Below, one piece after another: positions 10,409 through 22,500 of a DNA stretch of 64,000 nucleotides (its first letter is position 1; each line of letters opens with the position of its first letter). The stretch comes from Amorphophallus konjac (taxonomy: Eukaryota; Streptophyta; Magnoliopsida; Alismatales; Araceae). The stretch is taken from contig CM040128.1 of assembly GCA_022559845.1 (NCBI GenBank), forward strand, positions 72,727,247-72,791,246. The letters are read 5' to 3'. Under the pieces are notes generated by a model. The model was not told the DNA's origin. It searched no databases and saw only the letters and a list, made by a program, of their open reading frames with translations. Position numbers and translations under genes: made by a program.

Positions 10409-12400
10409 TCAAAGTACCCCCACGGTGGCCTTCACGGCGGCACTCCAGCCCTCCCGGAAGCCGCGGTCATGAGCTGGCCCATAATACTGCAGGGCCGCCT
10501 CTGTCAGCTCGGCCCGATAAGCCGAGGAGGAGCGAAAGGCCTCCACAGCCTCATCACCCGCCGAGGACAGGGACATGCGCGCCATGGCGAGCTCCACCTC
10601 GATCTCCTGGCAGCGGATCTCCATGGCTTGGGTCGCGCCATGATGGAGTCCTGGTTGCGCTCCATGCCCGTCAGTGCCAACTCCAACTGAGACAACTGCT
10701 CCCGAAGTCCAGCGTTCGCAGCCTCGGACTCCATCAAACGTCCCTCAGCCCCTGCCTGACAAGCCCGACTGGTCTCCAGCTCACGTACGGCATCCAAGAA
10801 ATGGTGCCTCCATAGCCCGAAGGCGCTGGTGACCAGGCACATGCTTTTTGTGGTGAAGGCCGTCAACTCATCCACAAGGCCAGGACCCAGGTCCCTGACG
10901 TGCTCGTGCCAGTGAGCACTCCACATCATGAGGTCGACGACGCCCGGGACCCCAGGCACCCCCGTCGATAGGCCCTCAGGCCGCGAGGATTGATCACGTG
11001 GAGATGAGGATCGACCACGCGGAGGAACCCTTTGTGGATAAGGAGGATCAACTTTGACAATAGCAGGGGCCTTGCCCCTTTCGCGCCCCCGGTTACCAGA
11101 GGCCGACACCGGAGTAGCAGCTGCCAGCGACAACGGCAAGCGAACACTGGGGGGAGGCACCCAAGGCGAGGGTGGGACCCGAATCCTGGCTGGAGTCGAA
11201 TCTCTCCCCCTCTTCCTTGACCGGTGGTGACTATCGATCACCGCCAACTCATCCTCGGTCAGATAGGTCTGACCACCGCCAGCCATGGCAGACTCCTCTC
11301 CGGGTACGCTGGGAACGGCTTCGGAGAGACTCCGCCGGGAACTACACCCTCCACTGGACACCGACACCTCGGGCGTACGCGCCAGAGGAATGCTAACAGG
11401 GGCCGGATACTGCAACCTCCCCGGGGCAAAAGCAACCTGGGCTGGGGGGGGGGGGGGGGCGACGATCGACACCTGTCCGGTCCCCGGAGCAACGTGATCC
11501 ACGGGATGAGGAGCAAGCCACGGCTGTCGGACGATCTCAGGGGTCCAACCCAATGCTTCAGTCGCCCCTGAAAACGTAAGGACAAGGTTAGTCCGACATT
11601 AGCCACTACTTCCATATCCCTGCGGGGAGACATGACCAGTACCCTGAGGCAAGGGGGGACACAACTCCAGCTCCAGGAGCAGCATCGGGGTCAAGATGTG
11701 GTCTGCATCGACCAGAGGATATCGGGAGACCGCCTTCAGATCCCGACGGCCCACGGCGTTGAGGGGGGGCTTCGTATCCCGCCAAGGGCGAGGAAAGCCA
11801 CCCCGCATCCAACCATCGGAAGCTCTCTCCCAGTCCTTCGACTTGATCAGGTATACATACTGCTCCGCCCATCTCTTACGGTTGGACGCGGTACGGGAGA
11901 CAGAGATAAACTGGTTATTGGACTGAGCCTCGAAATAGGAGAAATAAGTATCGGACGGGCAACTCTGGAGGGGGAAAAATTGCTAGAACAAGTCGACGCT
12001 CGGCACCACCGACGCTCTATGGCAAGCATAGACAAACCCGCAGAGAATGCTATAAGAATTGGGAGTTATACTCCCAGGGCTCTGCTCGTAATGATGGAGG
12101 ATGGCCAAAATGAAAGGGTGGACCGGAATACAGAAACCCGCCTGGAAGGAGGCCACCGGTATCATGATCCCGCTGGTGGGGTGACTCGTTAGATCTTCTC
12201 CCATGGTGGGAAAGATGATATCATACTCAGGGGATCTAGAAGGTCTCCCGTAGGCCATGGAATACCCTATACGCTACCAGAGGCTGGGAATCAAGCCGAC
12301 TACTGCCCGCACCCGAGGTGCTCGGCACACCTCCTCGACTCTGGGGCATCTCCTCTGAAGAGGAAGACTCGACGCTGAGAGTTCTCCTGCGTGGAGGCAT
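10409..12400 (-). pseudogene. Antisense Transposase_28-type gene of Tat-1, degenerate
   Basis: On the minus strand a protein starts at 12398-12400 with MPPRRRTLSVESSSSEE. The part around 12200-11985 (FPTMGEDL, then FQAGFCIPVHPF and SPGSITPNSY) resembles the 'putative gypsy-type transposon' family PF04195. A Pro/Ser-rich part follows, then a coiled-coil-like tail (ELETSRACQAGAEGR, LREQLSQLELAL). A possible 75-bp intron, 11642-11568, starts GT and ends TTTTCAG. Removing it would bypass the TAA at 11599-11601 and keep frame. Frameshifts near 12245 and 10630 and a TAG at 11983 break the gene. Such antisense genes between integrase and 3' LTR are known in Tat elements; their function is unknown. 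The domain assignment is from memory of the family. Confidence 0.6.
11444..11459 (+). repeat. Uninterrupted run of 16 G
   Basis: Sixteen consecutive G lie inside the antisense gene, where they encode a polyproline stretch on the minus strand. Length changes here would shift that frame. The count may also be affected by sequencing error. Confidence 0.85.
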
Positions 12401-12830
12401 CACTACCGCAAAAAAGAAGAACCGAGAAAGAAGGATCCTCACCATGCAAAGGGAGGCAAAAGCCTATGACGAAACGCGGCGACCAGGGAGATGTGGGTAT
12501 GGTCTTCAAAAAACCTCACAGCACTCCTTATAAACCACCCACTACAATCCAATGGTTTCCCCCTGAGGGTCAGACGAAGGGACGCCTACCGCTACAGCGG
12601 TACGAATATCGAGGCCAGGTGATCATTCTGAGCACACATCCCTAAAACAAGACAAGACCCGACGTCATCATTACCAGCGTGGCCTCTGCCATCGCCAGAG
12701 GTGCCTTGCTCGCCAAGCAGGCCTTAAAGCCACCAACTCCCGCCGTACGAGGAAATCGCCTTTGGATCACACCCTCCAAAAGAACCCTCTCTTGGACTAC
12801 TCTCAGTCCCCTGCGAGTGCTCGGCAACTA
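12401..12830. other. Tat-1 region between antisense gene and polypurine tract
   Basis: About 430 bases upstream of the antisense start. The antisense gene's promoter would be expected here, but I see no clear TATA box in the correct orientation and no coding sequence. Confidence 0.4.
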
Positions 12831-12845
12831 AGAGTAGGGGGGAAG
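12831..12845 (+). promoter_or_regulatory. Polypurine tract (plus-strand primer) of Tat-1
   Basis: AGAGTAGGGGGGAAG, an almost pure purine run, directly abuts TGAGGAGGG, taken as the LTR start. This is the expected position of the RNase H-resistant primer for plus-strand synthesis. Confidence 0.7.
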
Positions 12846-13685
12846 TGAGGAGGGTAAATCTGGTTTGACCCAGGAACGGCCCAGGCGCGAGTGGCCCATT
12901 AAGGCTCGGACGCGCTAAGCCCAATCGAGGAGCGGACACACATGTTTGGCCCGATAAGAAGATGACCAGTCCAACGAGGCATCGGATTCTGTGACACCGA
13001 TGAGGCCGACCCAAGCGCAGTTCTCGCCAGAGGACACTCCGACGACCAACCGTTGCCCCCACGACGTCGGCCTTGACCCCGTAACGGGCGAGCACGCGCC
13101 ATGAGTGCCGTAAGACTCGCCCAGGGAACGGTCGACGCCGGGGGTATCATCCTTTAACGGGAAACTCCCGCCGACATAGCGGGGAACGTTACTCCAACTA
13201 AACGGACCCTTCCCTATCAAGCGATGAGGCCCTCGCTCCAGGACAACCCATATAAAAGGGACATCAATGATAGATAGGGAGAGGGTAGATTCTTCTACTA
13301 AAACCCCACACGACTACACAAGAGGATACTCCTGCCCTAGAACCTTCTACTAAGAAGAGAGCAGCCCTACCAGCGACGACGACAAGAGGGCCTTCTACGT
13401 CCAGAGAGCTCCTACCTTCTGAGCGGCCTTACCACCCAGCGAGCACTCTCCGAGAGCCCACTCGGACCGGCGAGCACGCATACAGAGGACATACGCACCT
13501 CCTGGATCAACTACTATAGCCCATACTCTTCTCTTACTCTGCTCCTCTCTATTGCTTATTAAATCCCTTGCTGACTTAAGCATCGGAGGGTTGTCCCCTG
13601 GGGTAACACCCGGGACTCCTTCTGACTCCCTTCTGGTTCCTTGGTGTGTGCAGGCATCCACGGGCGCGAGATGATTTCCCCAACA
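12846..13685 (+). repeat. Tat-1 3' LTR
   Basis: The 840-bp interval starts TG next to the polypurine tract and ends CCCCAACA. A TATA box (TATAAAAGGG) lies at 13251-13260, about 400 bp in, which leaves a plausible U3 and R-U5. The 5' copy lies outside the window, so the boundaries rest on the TG/CA ends, the polypurine tract and the position of the promoter. Confidence 0.7.
13251..13260 (+). promoter_or_regulatory. TATA box of the Tat-1 LTR
   Basis: TATAAAAGGG within the LTR, with the purine-rich GATAGATAGGGAGAGGG 15-30 bases downstream, where transcription would start. Confidence 0.6.
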
Positions 13686-14621
13686 AATAAATAGAGAAGG
13701 TGATACGTGGCCTAGGAACCATTTTCCTGTCACTACACTTTCAAAACCTAAAAAATCAAATATTTTCAACATAAAAAAAAATCAAATACTCTTAAAAAAA
13801 TCATCATCATCCTGATTTGCATTTCATGACTTCCATTGCATCCTTTTCCTTATGTCATTTTGCCTATTTAATAAGGCTTACCCTCTTGACCAAAAATCAA
13901 GAATTGGTTATTTCCTAACTTGCCGCAAGAAAGGGGTTAAGCCTAAAACAGATCTAACCCTTTTTTTTGTTTGAGTATGTGTGCAGAGACGGGTCTACAA
14001 GCGAATCTGGCATCTACATATAGATGGTATGTCGGTGACCATTTTAATCCTCTCAAGCGGTCATAATATAGCCGTTTCATTCTTCTAGACTGCCGCTAGG
14101 AGGCCGCCTTCATTTCCCAGAATCATCACTCACGAGCCCTCTGGCTCTCCTTTGCGCTTAGGGTACCGTGGTCTACTCATGATCGCTTATTTTCTTGGCG
14201 GTCCTTCTTTAGCTGTTCTAATTTCTAACGGTCCCTCGATAGACCGTCTTCTTCCCCGAAGACCCTTAAATCTAAATTCCTGAAATATGTTTGTTGTGCG
14301 ATCTAGTTAAGGCCGTTTCCCTTAGATTGGCGGTCAAATACAGACCATTTTATTCATTCAGTGGTCCTTTCTTAGGCCGCGTCCTTTCCTGGAAGATACC
14401 TCAATCCACGCAAATGCACAAGGAAGAAGGCCAAATCCAAATCTTATTCAATCAAAGCATTCTGTCCGTTCATTTCAAATCAAGCACATCGATTTCAAGC
14501 TATGAATCCCTATACATCATTAAAAAAAAAGAAAGAAAAATCACTCAATCCTCGACCGTGCATCCCCGCGAGGTCGAATCTCACGCAACTCTCACACATA
14601 GGCCTGGTACTCCTCCTGAAG
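13686..14621. other. Unresolved sequence with CGGTC inverted-repeat units
   Basis: No coding region is recognisable. From 14050 to 14400 there are repeated GCGGTC/GACCG units, such as ACGGTC-cctcgata-GACCGT within 14226-14248, plus GCGGTC at 14057 and GCCGTTTC soon after. The pattern resembles the hairpin units inside LTRs elsewhere in the window, so this may be part of an LTR, but I could not find its ends. Confidence 0.45.
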
Positions 14622-16251
14622 CTATGTCACCTTCGTTGGTAGGGTGCGTACCCTGCTGACCTCCCACATGATCAAGGCACTCCTGACTGCCTGCTCGTCC
14701 TCCTCCATCCCAAGTTTACTCCCCTGTAGTGCAGGAAGGTGGGGTAGCACTAGAACTGTAGTGCGAGGAAGTCCAACCTGTAGAAAGCACCTGTGGGGGT
14801 TGTATATCTCCAACATGGTGTTCCCCACGAGCCTCAAGTCAAGCCCAAGCCTCCTAGGAAGCCTGAGGGTGGTGCCATGGAGGAAGGAGGGGTGCATCAT
14901 GAACTGATCCATGGGCAGAGTGTTGATGTAGAGGTGCCATTCATCCCTAGTCTTCTTGTCCGCGGTCCGACACTCCACCTGCTGAGAGAACCTGAAGGCG
15001 GCGCCAATGAAGAAGACTGGATGGCTCCCAAAGATACAGCTGATAGAATTGATATCCTCCCTAAGTATGAACTTCAGTCTGACCCCCATCCAGCACTCAA
15101 GAAGGATCATAGAGCCAAAGAGTGGGCCCCCTAGGGCAGTTGAGCTAAGACCCTCGTACAGGTAAGAAAGGACGGCCTGAGAAATAGAAAGACCCTGCCA
15201 CAGTCCACTAATGATGCTAAGGTTGGGAATGTCCAGGACGTGGTCGGCAAAAAGGAAGAGTATGGCACCGCATAAGCAAATGGAGACAGCTTTGGCTATT
15301 GCCTCATGCCACCCACACTTGTCCTTACAATGGGCTATGACCCACTGGCTCAAAGGCAGCAAATGGATGTGATGTGGGCCAATTATGGTACGGATGTCCT
15401 TAGTGCTGGGCAGGAACTCCCCTTGAATGAGGGTAGGATCTATAGGGGCAACAGTATGGCAAACTAAGTCTTCCTCACCAACTTTAGATCAGGGAAGGGA
15501 TAGATAAGTCTCTACTTCCACTAATAAGATGGTGGCCTCAAAGGATGGAAAGATAAAGGTATGCGTCTGGGGATGCCATAATTCTACTAGGGCAGTGATG
15601 CTGTGCCAATCCAATGAAAGTTTGAGGTAGCTTTTGGCTAAAACTAAAAGTGGGTGCAAGTGCCAGGCTCTAGGGATGAACATCACTGCTATAGGGAGCT
15701 CACGAATCATGGGAGACATCCACTTCAAGCTAGAAAAGCGCCTAGGGCCGGGGAGAAGCTGAGGTGATGGAAGAAAAAGAAAATAACAAAGAGAAGAAGA
15801 GAGAAGGAATAATAAGCATTTTTGAAGGAAATTGAATAAGATAAAAGAAATTACACCGACTTACCTCTCTCAAAGGACTGGAGCTCAGGTGCCCAGGGAT
15901 GGTAGTCAATATTTGCAGCACCTGTTGGCACTCAAAATATGCTCGATGGCGACCAAGCCTAAATGACAGAAATGATGTGGCCCGCTGAAGCGAAGAAGCC
16001 AAAAGACACCAATGCACCGAAGCCTTCTCAAGCTGCCAGAGCCTCAGGTCACTAGGTATGAACATCAGGGACTTCACCTCGGGAGAATCGAGAAGAATCC
16101 ACAACAAACTAGCAGTGCCGACAAGCCTGCCCAATGAACCGGCATCGACTCGGTCGTGCCGCATGAGCAGCATCCGTTGTCCGAACAAGGACAAGGGTAT
16201 ACTTGGTGGCTCACCACCTGAAAGAAAAATTCTCCCGAGGTGATAAAACAT
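14622..16251 (-). pseudogene. Antisense plant-mobile-domain-like gene with one intron
   Basis: On the minus strand, exon 1 is 16251-15865 (129 codons). A canonical 106-bp intron (15864-15759) starts GTAAGT and has a long pyrimidine tract before TCAG. Exon 2 is 15758-14622. Splicing keeps the frame exactly. Features recalling the plant mobile domain (PF10536, 'aminotransferase-like') are MFIPSDLRLWQL, FPSFEATILLVEVETYL, the L-x3-YLYEGL / LGGPLFG segment and EIYNPHRCFLQVGL. One TGA at 15489-15491 interrupts exon 2. The true start is uncertain: another frame just upstream is open and also looks protein-like. The family occurs in cellular genes and as antisense genes in Tat elements. Function here is unknown, and the parent element could not be delimited. 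Confidence 0.6.
15759..15864 (-). other. Predicted intron of the plant-mobile-domain-like gene
   Basis: Read on the minus strand it begins GTAAGTCGG and ends in a long C/T-rich tract followed by CCATCACCTCAG. Its length is typical of plant introns, and both flanking exons are in the same phase. That argues the antisense gene was once spliced and translated. Confidence 0.65.
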
Positions 16252-16637
16252 CCTTGGCCCTTTCAGAACAAGGGACCGAAGGCTCCGTCGGCGGAAGACC
16301 TGGATAACTCGGCATGGGTACGTCTTCTCAGTAAATCGGGTCCGTTAGTGATCAAATGATCACCCAGTCAAGGTGAAAATACCCTGGGTGGTATTTCACT
16401 CCCCAAGAAAGCTACGAAGGCAAGTTAAGTCGAGCAGGTAGCACAAGCTATAGTGTCGAGGCCCGTATCAGCGGAAAACCCGCGTGTCCGAGCCGAAGAT
16501 GCACGAGATTTTGTAGGCGGTCGTTCAGCGGCATGAAAGCCTTATCAATGCCTCCCACTGCGGTTTGGCAAGACCATGGTGAGATGAAAGATCACAGCGA
16601 CTCCGAGAGCCGCTCCAAGGCTCATCGTCTGGCCCAT

Positions 16638-19453
16638 GTTAAATGAACACGACAAGAGGAGTTAATCCGGCGCGCCCCTTAATCTGGCGTGCTACTTATT
16701 TCCGACGCCCATGTTCCCAGCACACAACAGTGCGAACCCCTTATCTGGCATGCTATCCCCACGTCGGGTGAAGCCAGGCCAAGGGTTCTGCTATATATAT
16801 CAACCATCTGCTGTCGAAGAGAGAGCGAAGCCAATAGCGGTGGGGATAACAAGGAGAGAGCCAACATAGAAGAGAGAACACAAAGAGAGATAGAAGAAAA
16901 AAAAAGAAGAGAAGAGAAGCTTGGGGAGGAAGAAAGGGGAGTGAAGAGCACGTTTCTGATACTCTGTTTTCCCTGCTGCAGATATCCGAGGTGGGTTTGC
17001 GGAAGTCGTCTGGATTTTTCCTCTTCTGTCTTCCCTCCTTTTGTCAAGATAGCTTTGACGAGCGATGTAATGGAATGGGCAATGATATGAGCCCTTAGGT
17101 CTTTTTCTTAGCCGCTGTGCTCCACCTCTTTCTTTCCATTTTCTCTTCCTCCCCAAGTCGGGAGTCGGCTTCGTGCGACAACGCCGAGCCGCAGTTGTAT
17201 ATAATGTTCTACATGATGTTTTCCCTTTGGGTTTAAATGAACGTGTTGATGCATATTTGCACTATTTCTTTCCATCCGATTGCACTCCTTTTCCCTACAG
17301 TCTGTGTGTGATTGTCTGGTTTTCTAATGCCAAATGCGCCCAAATATTTCTTTGGGCAATATTAACACCATCCCCCTCTCCCCGGGTTTTGTTTTCCAGT
17401 GATATGCCTGTATCAGGTTTCAATCGTCTTGGTGGAGGGGTCAATTACCAGAGGAACGTACATTTGTGCCTCTCTGGTCAAACCCTAGGACCGACCATTC
17501 ATTACCGCTTCTATGCCTAGTCGTGGGCTGAGGAGGATGGGACCGTCCCTACAGTCTGGGCGCATGGTTCCCTCATATCATCGTCTTCCCTGTACGCTGC
17601 ACATCAACTATATGAAGGGTTGTCTTCTCCAGTTGATTCATTTTGGTTTATGATTTCCTGAGGCTAATCTGCTAACCAGCTAACCCCTATAGCTATATAT
17701 ACTCATATGCATATGACTTTCTATAGTCGATTTATTGGCCGAATGCATTCTGCATATACCTTATGTGCTTTTGTTTTCCTCAATGAGTCTGGTGGCCGGG
17801 GAGATTGGACATTCCCCATTGACGTTTTTTTTAGTCACCGTTAGACCATGGGGTCATCTCCTTTGATGACATGTACCCCATGAATTGTCAGGTGAACATT
17901 AACAGGGTTCCTAATCCGACATCAAATCCACATTCCCTCAGGAATGGTGGTGGCTGTGGGTAAGGTACCTCTTGTAGGCTAGTCCTCGAGGTATCCTCCC
18001 ATCTCGGTCGTCCCTTTAATGATATCTTCGACTCGTGGAGTGTTGGTGCCCCTCGTAGGCTAGCCCTCAGGGTTTCCCCCCATTGAAGTCCGCCGGTCAC
18101 CGTTTGGCATTCCCAGCTTTAAGGAGCGTACCCCAGATGTTGTGGAACTATCTCCACTTCGCCCCCGCAACCCTTTGGGCATGAGGAGGTGCTGCCCAAA
18201 TTTTGACTAAATACTTAGTTCTAATTGTGATGAATTTGCAGTGATAAGTCTATGTTGGACTATGCTCGAGTAGGAACCTCACATAAGTCAGGACTGGCTA
18301 TGTTTGCAGGACATTTGGGGTCTGAATAAACCTTTTAATCTTCTTAATTAACATCCAAGTCCAAGAAAATCATTTGGCCCTTCATCTTAGTCCAAAATAA
18401 ATCAAACCTGCCCTAATCCAGCGCGCCTCTAAACCGGCGCGCCATTTTCCAGCGCGGTACCCCCCCTCGCCGCTTTAGCCCTATCCTCATAGTTTCACTC
18501 AACCCCCCTTGGCCTCTACCCGGCACGCCCTGGGCGGGCCGTTTTAACCCCAAACAATACCCCGCGCTGTTTTAGGCCAACTCAAACATGCATCAACCTC
18601 TGTTTGTGCACCGACCTCCTCTCCGCTTGCACCGACCTCATCTATGCTAGCACCGACCTCCTCTCCGCTTGCACCAACCTTATGCGTACATCAACCCCAT
18701 ATATGCATCCATCTCACATGCACCGACCTCCATTTGTGTGTCGACCTCATCTTTGCGCTGACCTTCAAAAATGTGCACCGACCTCAACCTCATACTAGCA
18801 TCGACCCTTGGTAGTGCCTGAAGTGCACTGACGTCAACCTTAGTCCAAGGAGGGCAGTGACTTAATGTATGAAATAAAAATAATACATTGACTTCATGTG
18901 CATATCATTGACTATGTGTTGACTCTTGATGTGTTAATGTTAAAGCCCTAATTGATTCAATAAATCTAGTCAAATAAATGAATAAAAAGGGGCCCAACGT
19001 CTTCAGTTATGTTAAGCATTCATTTTGAAATCATGGACATACATTTGCATTAGCATGCATTGCTATCTAAATGAGCGTGACTGAACCTTTAAGTACATGA
19101 ATAGATCAATTAATAAACTCGTTACATTTTGCATGAATGGACAACTGCATGAACTCATTCCATAGCATCCATTGGTGCATTTAGTCTGTATTCTTTATGC
19201 TTTCGTGTCATCCCTCAAGGCATCCTCGTCTTGGCAACTAATCAAGGGTTGTCCTCTTTCTTAGAGGACATAATTAATGTCATAGCCTTTATGGTATGAC
19301 GGACTCTAGGTCCCGACACGAACCTCACAATCGACTGACCAAGTCAGATCGAGTGCATAATAAATTATCACATATGTGACTGGCACGCCTACATATAATA
19401 ACAAACGAACAATCTAGTTCGAATAAACGATAAAATAAAAATTAGTCCCCACA
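16638..19453 (+). repeat. Probable 5' LTR of Tat-2 (left edge uncertain)
   Basis: The right edge is firm: CCCCACA ends at 19453, three bases before a primer-binding-site-like sequence. The left edge is a guess (TGTTAAATG at about 16638), because no polypurine tract or second copy is visible. A TATA-like CTATATATATC lies near 16790-16800, followed by a purine-rich leader. GGCGCGCC motifs recur near 16668 and 18420-18440. Nothing in it looks coding. It could equally be a shorter LTR preceded by other repeat sequence. Confidence 0.35.
18600..18800 (+). repeat. Minisatellite built on TGCACCGACCTC
   Basis: About ten imperfect copies of a 20-25 bp unit containing CACCGACCTC alternate with CTCTCCGCTTG or CATCTATGCT. 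The open frame over it (CTDLLSACTDLIYAST...) is simply the translation of the repeat. Confidence 0.8.
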
Positions 19454-19456
19454 AGC

Positions 19457-19474
19457 TGGCACGCCCGGTGGGAC
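19457..19474 (+). promoter_or_regulatory. Primer-binding site of Tat-2
   Basis: TGGCACGCCCGGTGGGAC starts three bases after the LTR end. TGGC...GTGGGAC sites in Tat-type elements are usually assigned to tRNA-Arg. The match here looks imperfect by eye, so the tRNA is tentative. Confidence 0.6.
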
Positions 19475-19568
19475 CCGAGTCTCCCTTCATCTCTTTGCCA
19501 AGAGGGGATGCCTTCGGAGGCTCCCCCCCAAGAATAATGACTATTTGTTTGTTTATCTCAGGTAAACG

Positions 19569-22500
19569 ATGACGTCATCGGGACTCACCGCTCTCGCCTT
19601 TTGCCCCGCGATCGTCTGCGGCCATGCTGAACACGGGTGCCTGGCAGTGCCCACAGTCTTCGGGTCTTTCCCACTAGCTGTAGGCTTCCCTAACTTCTTG
19701 GGGTTAGCCTTTGCCGATCTGCTACAAGTAGAATCCTCGAAGCCCGCCGAGGAGAAGACTGCGAAAGAGGTCGAGGCCCCGAAGGCTCGACGCTGTGCTG
19801 GCCCACTCACGGGCCCAATTCAAGTCGCCAACTGCATGGTGCACCATATCACTCACGGGGCCCACCCTGTCCCTGCCAAGAGCTTTAGGAGGTGCAAACA
19901 TAGGAGCTTCTGGAGGAAGGTTACTGCTACTGCTACCGGAAGTCTCTCCGTGTCCGACAAATCCATGCTGGTGGGGGGAGTTTGCATCTTCCTGGACGGA
20001 CACGATGCTCGAGTGAGCCCAGATCGGGTGATCCCTACAGTACCTATCTACAACTCCTACCAAGCCCTCGCCGGAAGGAGAGCCGAGAAAGAATAAGCTG
20101 GCTGTCATGGCTGAAGAAAGTTGGCTCCCAAGCCAAGAATATCTAAGCAAGTTTGGGTCCCTAAGAAGATCCAGCCTACCCACCAGGACGCACCAGTCCG
20201 CCACCAGTCCGGATTTGCTAGAGCAGAGAAGAACAAGAAAAGGGGCCTTGCTCCAAGGAGAGAGGAAACGGTCGTGGATCCTCCACGCCGCGAATGTTTT
20301 AGGGCCTACGCCCGACAAGCCAACATCCCCACTATGGGAAGAAGATTTCAACAACCTGCCGGAAGAGCCCGGCTTGCTTACATCCCTCCGATGGGAGGTC
20401 GACAATTGTCCCCGGTCCTACATCAGGGACGGGGGTGAGAAGAGATGACCAATATGGTCAGAAGTTATTTTAGGGCACTAGGCAACCCCTCATTGGGCCA
20501 ACAACAGCTGTTGCAAGTAGCCGTGGCTGAAGAAGATCACTGCCCACAAATGGCAATAGAAGAAGAAGAAGAAAGAAGGATGACATCGTCGGTCGACGAC
20601 AATGGATATGAAGATGGCTTGGACATTCTAGCCGATGAAGTTACTCCCCACCAGGAGGAAAGAAGAAGAGTCTCTGTGTTCGAGAGGCTCACCTTCCCAA
20701 AGAATGCAAAAAGGAGGGTTTGCAGACAAAGAAGAAGGATGCAGATTTTCACCTGCAACATGGCTGGGGTGTCTGGCCACTATGGAAGATTACCTGAGGA
20801 GCCTCAGGAGTTGGCTTGGTTGGCCGGAAGGCTAGGGCCGAATACTCGAAGGGCGGAAGCCGCAAGAGAAAAGCTGGCAGCGTCCAAGGGAAAGCAAACC
20901 CTGGTCCACCACCTACAACATGACGAAGCTATTATTCTAACCGCCAATGTGGTGACGGTGGAAGAAGAAGATGTCTTGCTCGACATCCTCCCTGAAGATG
21001 CGTCAGGGGAAACCACAGAAGCCATTCCCAGCACTGCAACTATGGATCCATCAGTATTGATGTTACTCCAGAAATACCGGTAGGAGATAGAGTTCCTGAA
21101 GAAGTAGCTTGTGGAGAAGACGGAGCAAACCTCGGCTTCCAAGCATCCTGAGATGCCGGCCGAATCATCACGGGGAGCCGTCAACCAGAGTGACTTCCCA
21201 CCACTTTATACTCTGCCCCAGCCGGTAGAACCAAGCTTGGTGACAACTCAACAATGCCCATCACAGCCGCTGATGCCGCCAGTGCTGCCACAGGTGCACC
21301 AGACACCTCCGCTGTTGTGCCGTCTTCCTCAGGCAACCACCTTGGTCACTCCCTATCTGCAGCCAGCGCATTTCTATCCAGAACCGGTTGATCCAACCGT
21401 CATGAATAAGATGATGGTAGAGAGGATGATCGAGCTGAAGCTTGCTGAACGAACTGAAGGCGACTACGTCGCGTTCGATGCCTATAGGGTACCATACCCG
21501 CCACATCATGCTGCCAAGCGGCTCCCTCCTGGGATCAGTAAACCGCCAAAATTTGACAAGTTCAATGGGAAGGGATCCCCAAAGGAGCATGTCGCTTACT
21601 ATATGACCGTCATGGGCGATCTAGCCGCCGACGAATCATATCTGCTAAAATTTTTTGGGTTCTCACTAACAGGACTCGCATTTGAATGGTATTCCAGCCT
21701 TCTGGACGGGTCGATCAACGACTGGCCAGATATGCAGAAGAAATTTAGAGAGAGGATTCACGTCACTGAACGGGAGGTCACGGTGGCTGAGCTCTACTCG
21801 ACAAGACAAAGGGAGGATGAGACGGCCCATGAATATATCAAGAGGTGGAGAAACCTCGGAATGAGATGCAAGCGGCCCCTGCACCAGGAGGACGCTGTAC
21901 AAATCTGCAAGTACAACCTCAGGAGAGAGGTACTAGAAAAGATGATTGGGATGGAAATCTGGTCATTCGACCGCTTGAACAATGTGGTGGCCGAGGTGGA
22001 AGCCTTCCTGGCAAGACCTGCCCCGACATCAGCTACTGCCACTACACAGAAAGGCAAGACAGCAGAACGGCGCCAAGCGCCTAAAGAAGCGAACGCCCTT
22101 GATATCAAGGCGTTTGAATAGCGAAAAGACAAAGGCAAGAAGGCAGTTGCCCCTCAGCCTGCTAAAACTGGAGATGACAAAGAGGGTCCCTTACTCCGGG
22201 ATAAGATGAAGAAGGCCTACTCTTTCCCAAAGGAAAAGTCCAAAGTTTTATTTGACTGGGTAACCCAGTATGACAAGGTCACCCTGCCCTAGCCAAAGAG
22301 GCTGAAAGACCTAAAAAGAAGAGACAGCCCAAGATTCTGCCCTTACCACCAGATTCTGGGGCTTCCAATTGAAGACTGTTATGTTTTCAAGGATATTATC
22401 GAAGGCATGGTGAAGAAGGAAGAGATAGACCTGGGGGAGTACAAGGTTGACCCTCTACAACCGCATGAAGCGCCTCTGAGAAGAGCCGCGGTCAACATGG

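Larger units (their letters stand above)
1..13685 (+). mobile_element. Tat-1: Ty3/gypsy Tat-lineage LTR retrotransposon, right part with 3' LTR
   Basis: The order on the + strand is gag, protease, RT, RNase H, a second RNase H, integrase, a 52-bp tandem array, an antisense gene, a polypurine tract and a 3' LTR. The additional RNase H and the antisense gene between integrase and 3' LTR are known marks of the Tat lineage. The element is clearly GC-richer than the elements inserted in it. The 5' LTR lies left of the window. Every coding segment has stops or frameshifts, so it is dead. Two solo LTRs (1953-3229 and 3473-5883) split the RT, and the RT frame resumes in phase after each. The right end is set by CA at 13684-13685; the TSD cannot be checked because the left end is missing. 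Confidence 0.9.

Noticed and set aside
12001..12020. Resemblance of CGGCACCACCGAC to the first bases of the window, considered as a repeat end
   Set aside because: The match is only 13 bases in GC-rich sequence and the flanks do not align.
18604..18798. 64-codon Cys/Thr/Asp-rich frame
   Set aside because: It is a product of translating the CACCGACCTC minisatellite.
19722..20405. 227-codon minus-strand frame opposite the start of Tat-2 gag
   Set aside because: The sense frame is continuous with gag and the minus frame shows no family motif; antisense genes of Tat elements lie after integrase, not here.
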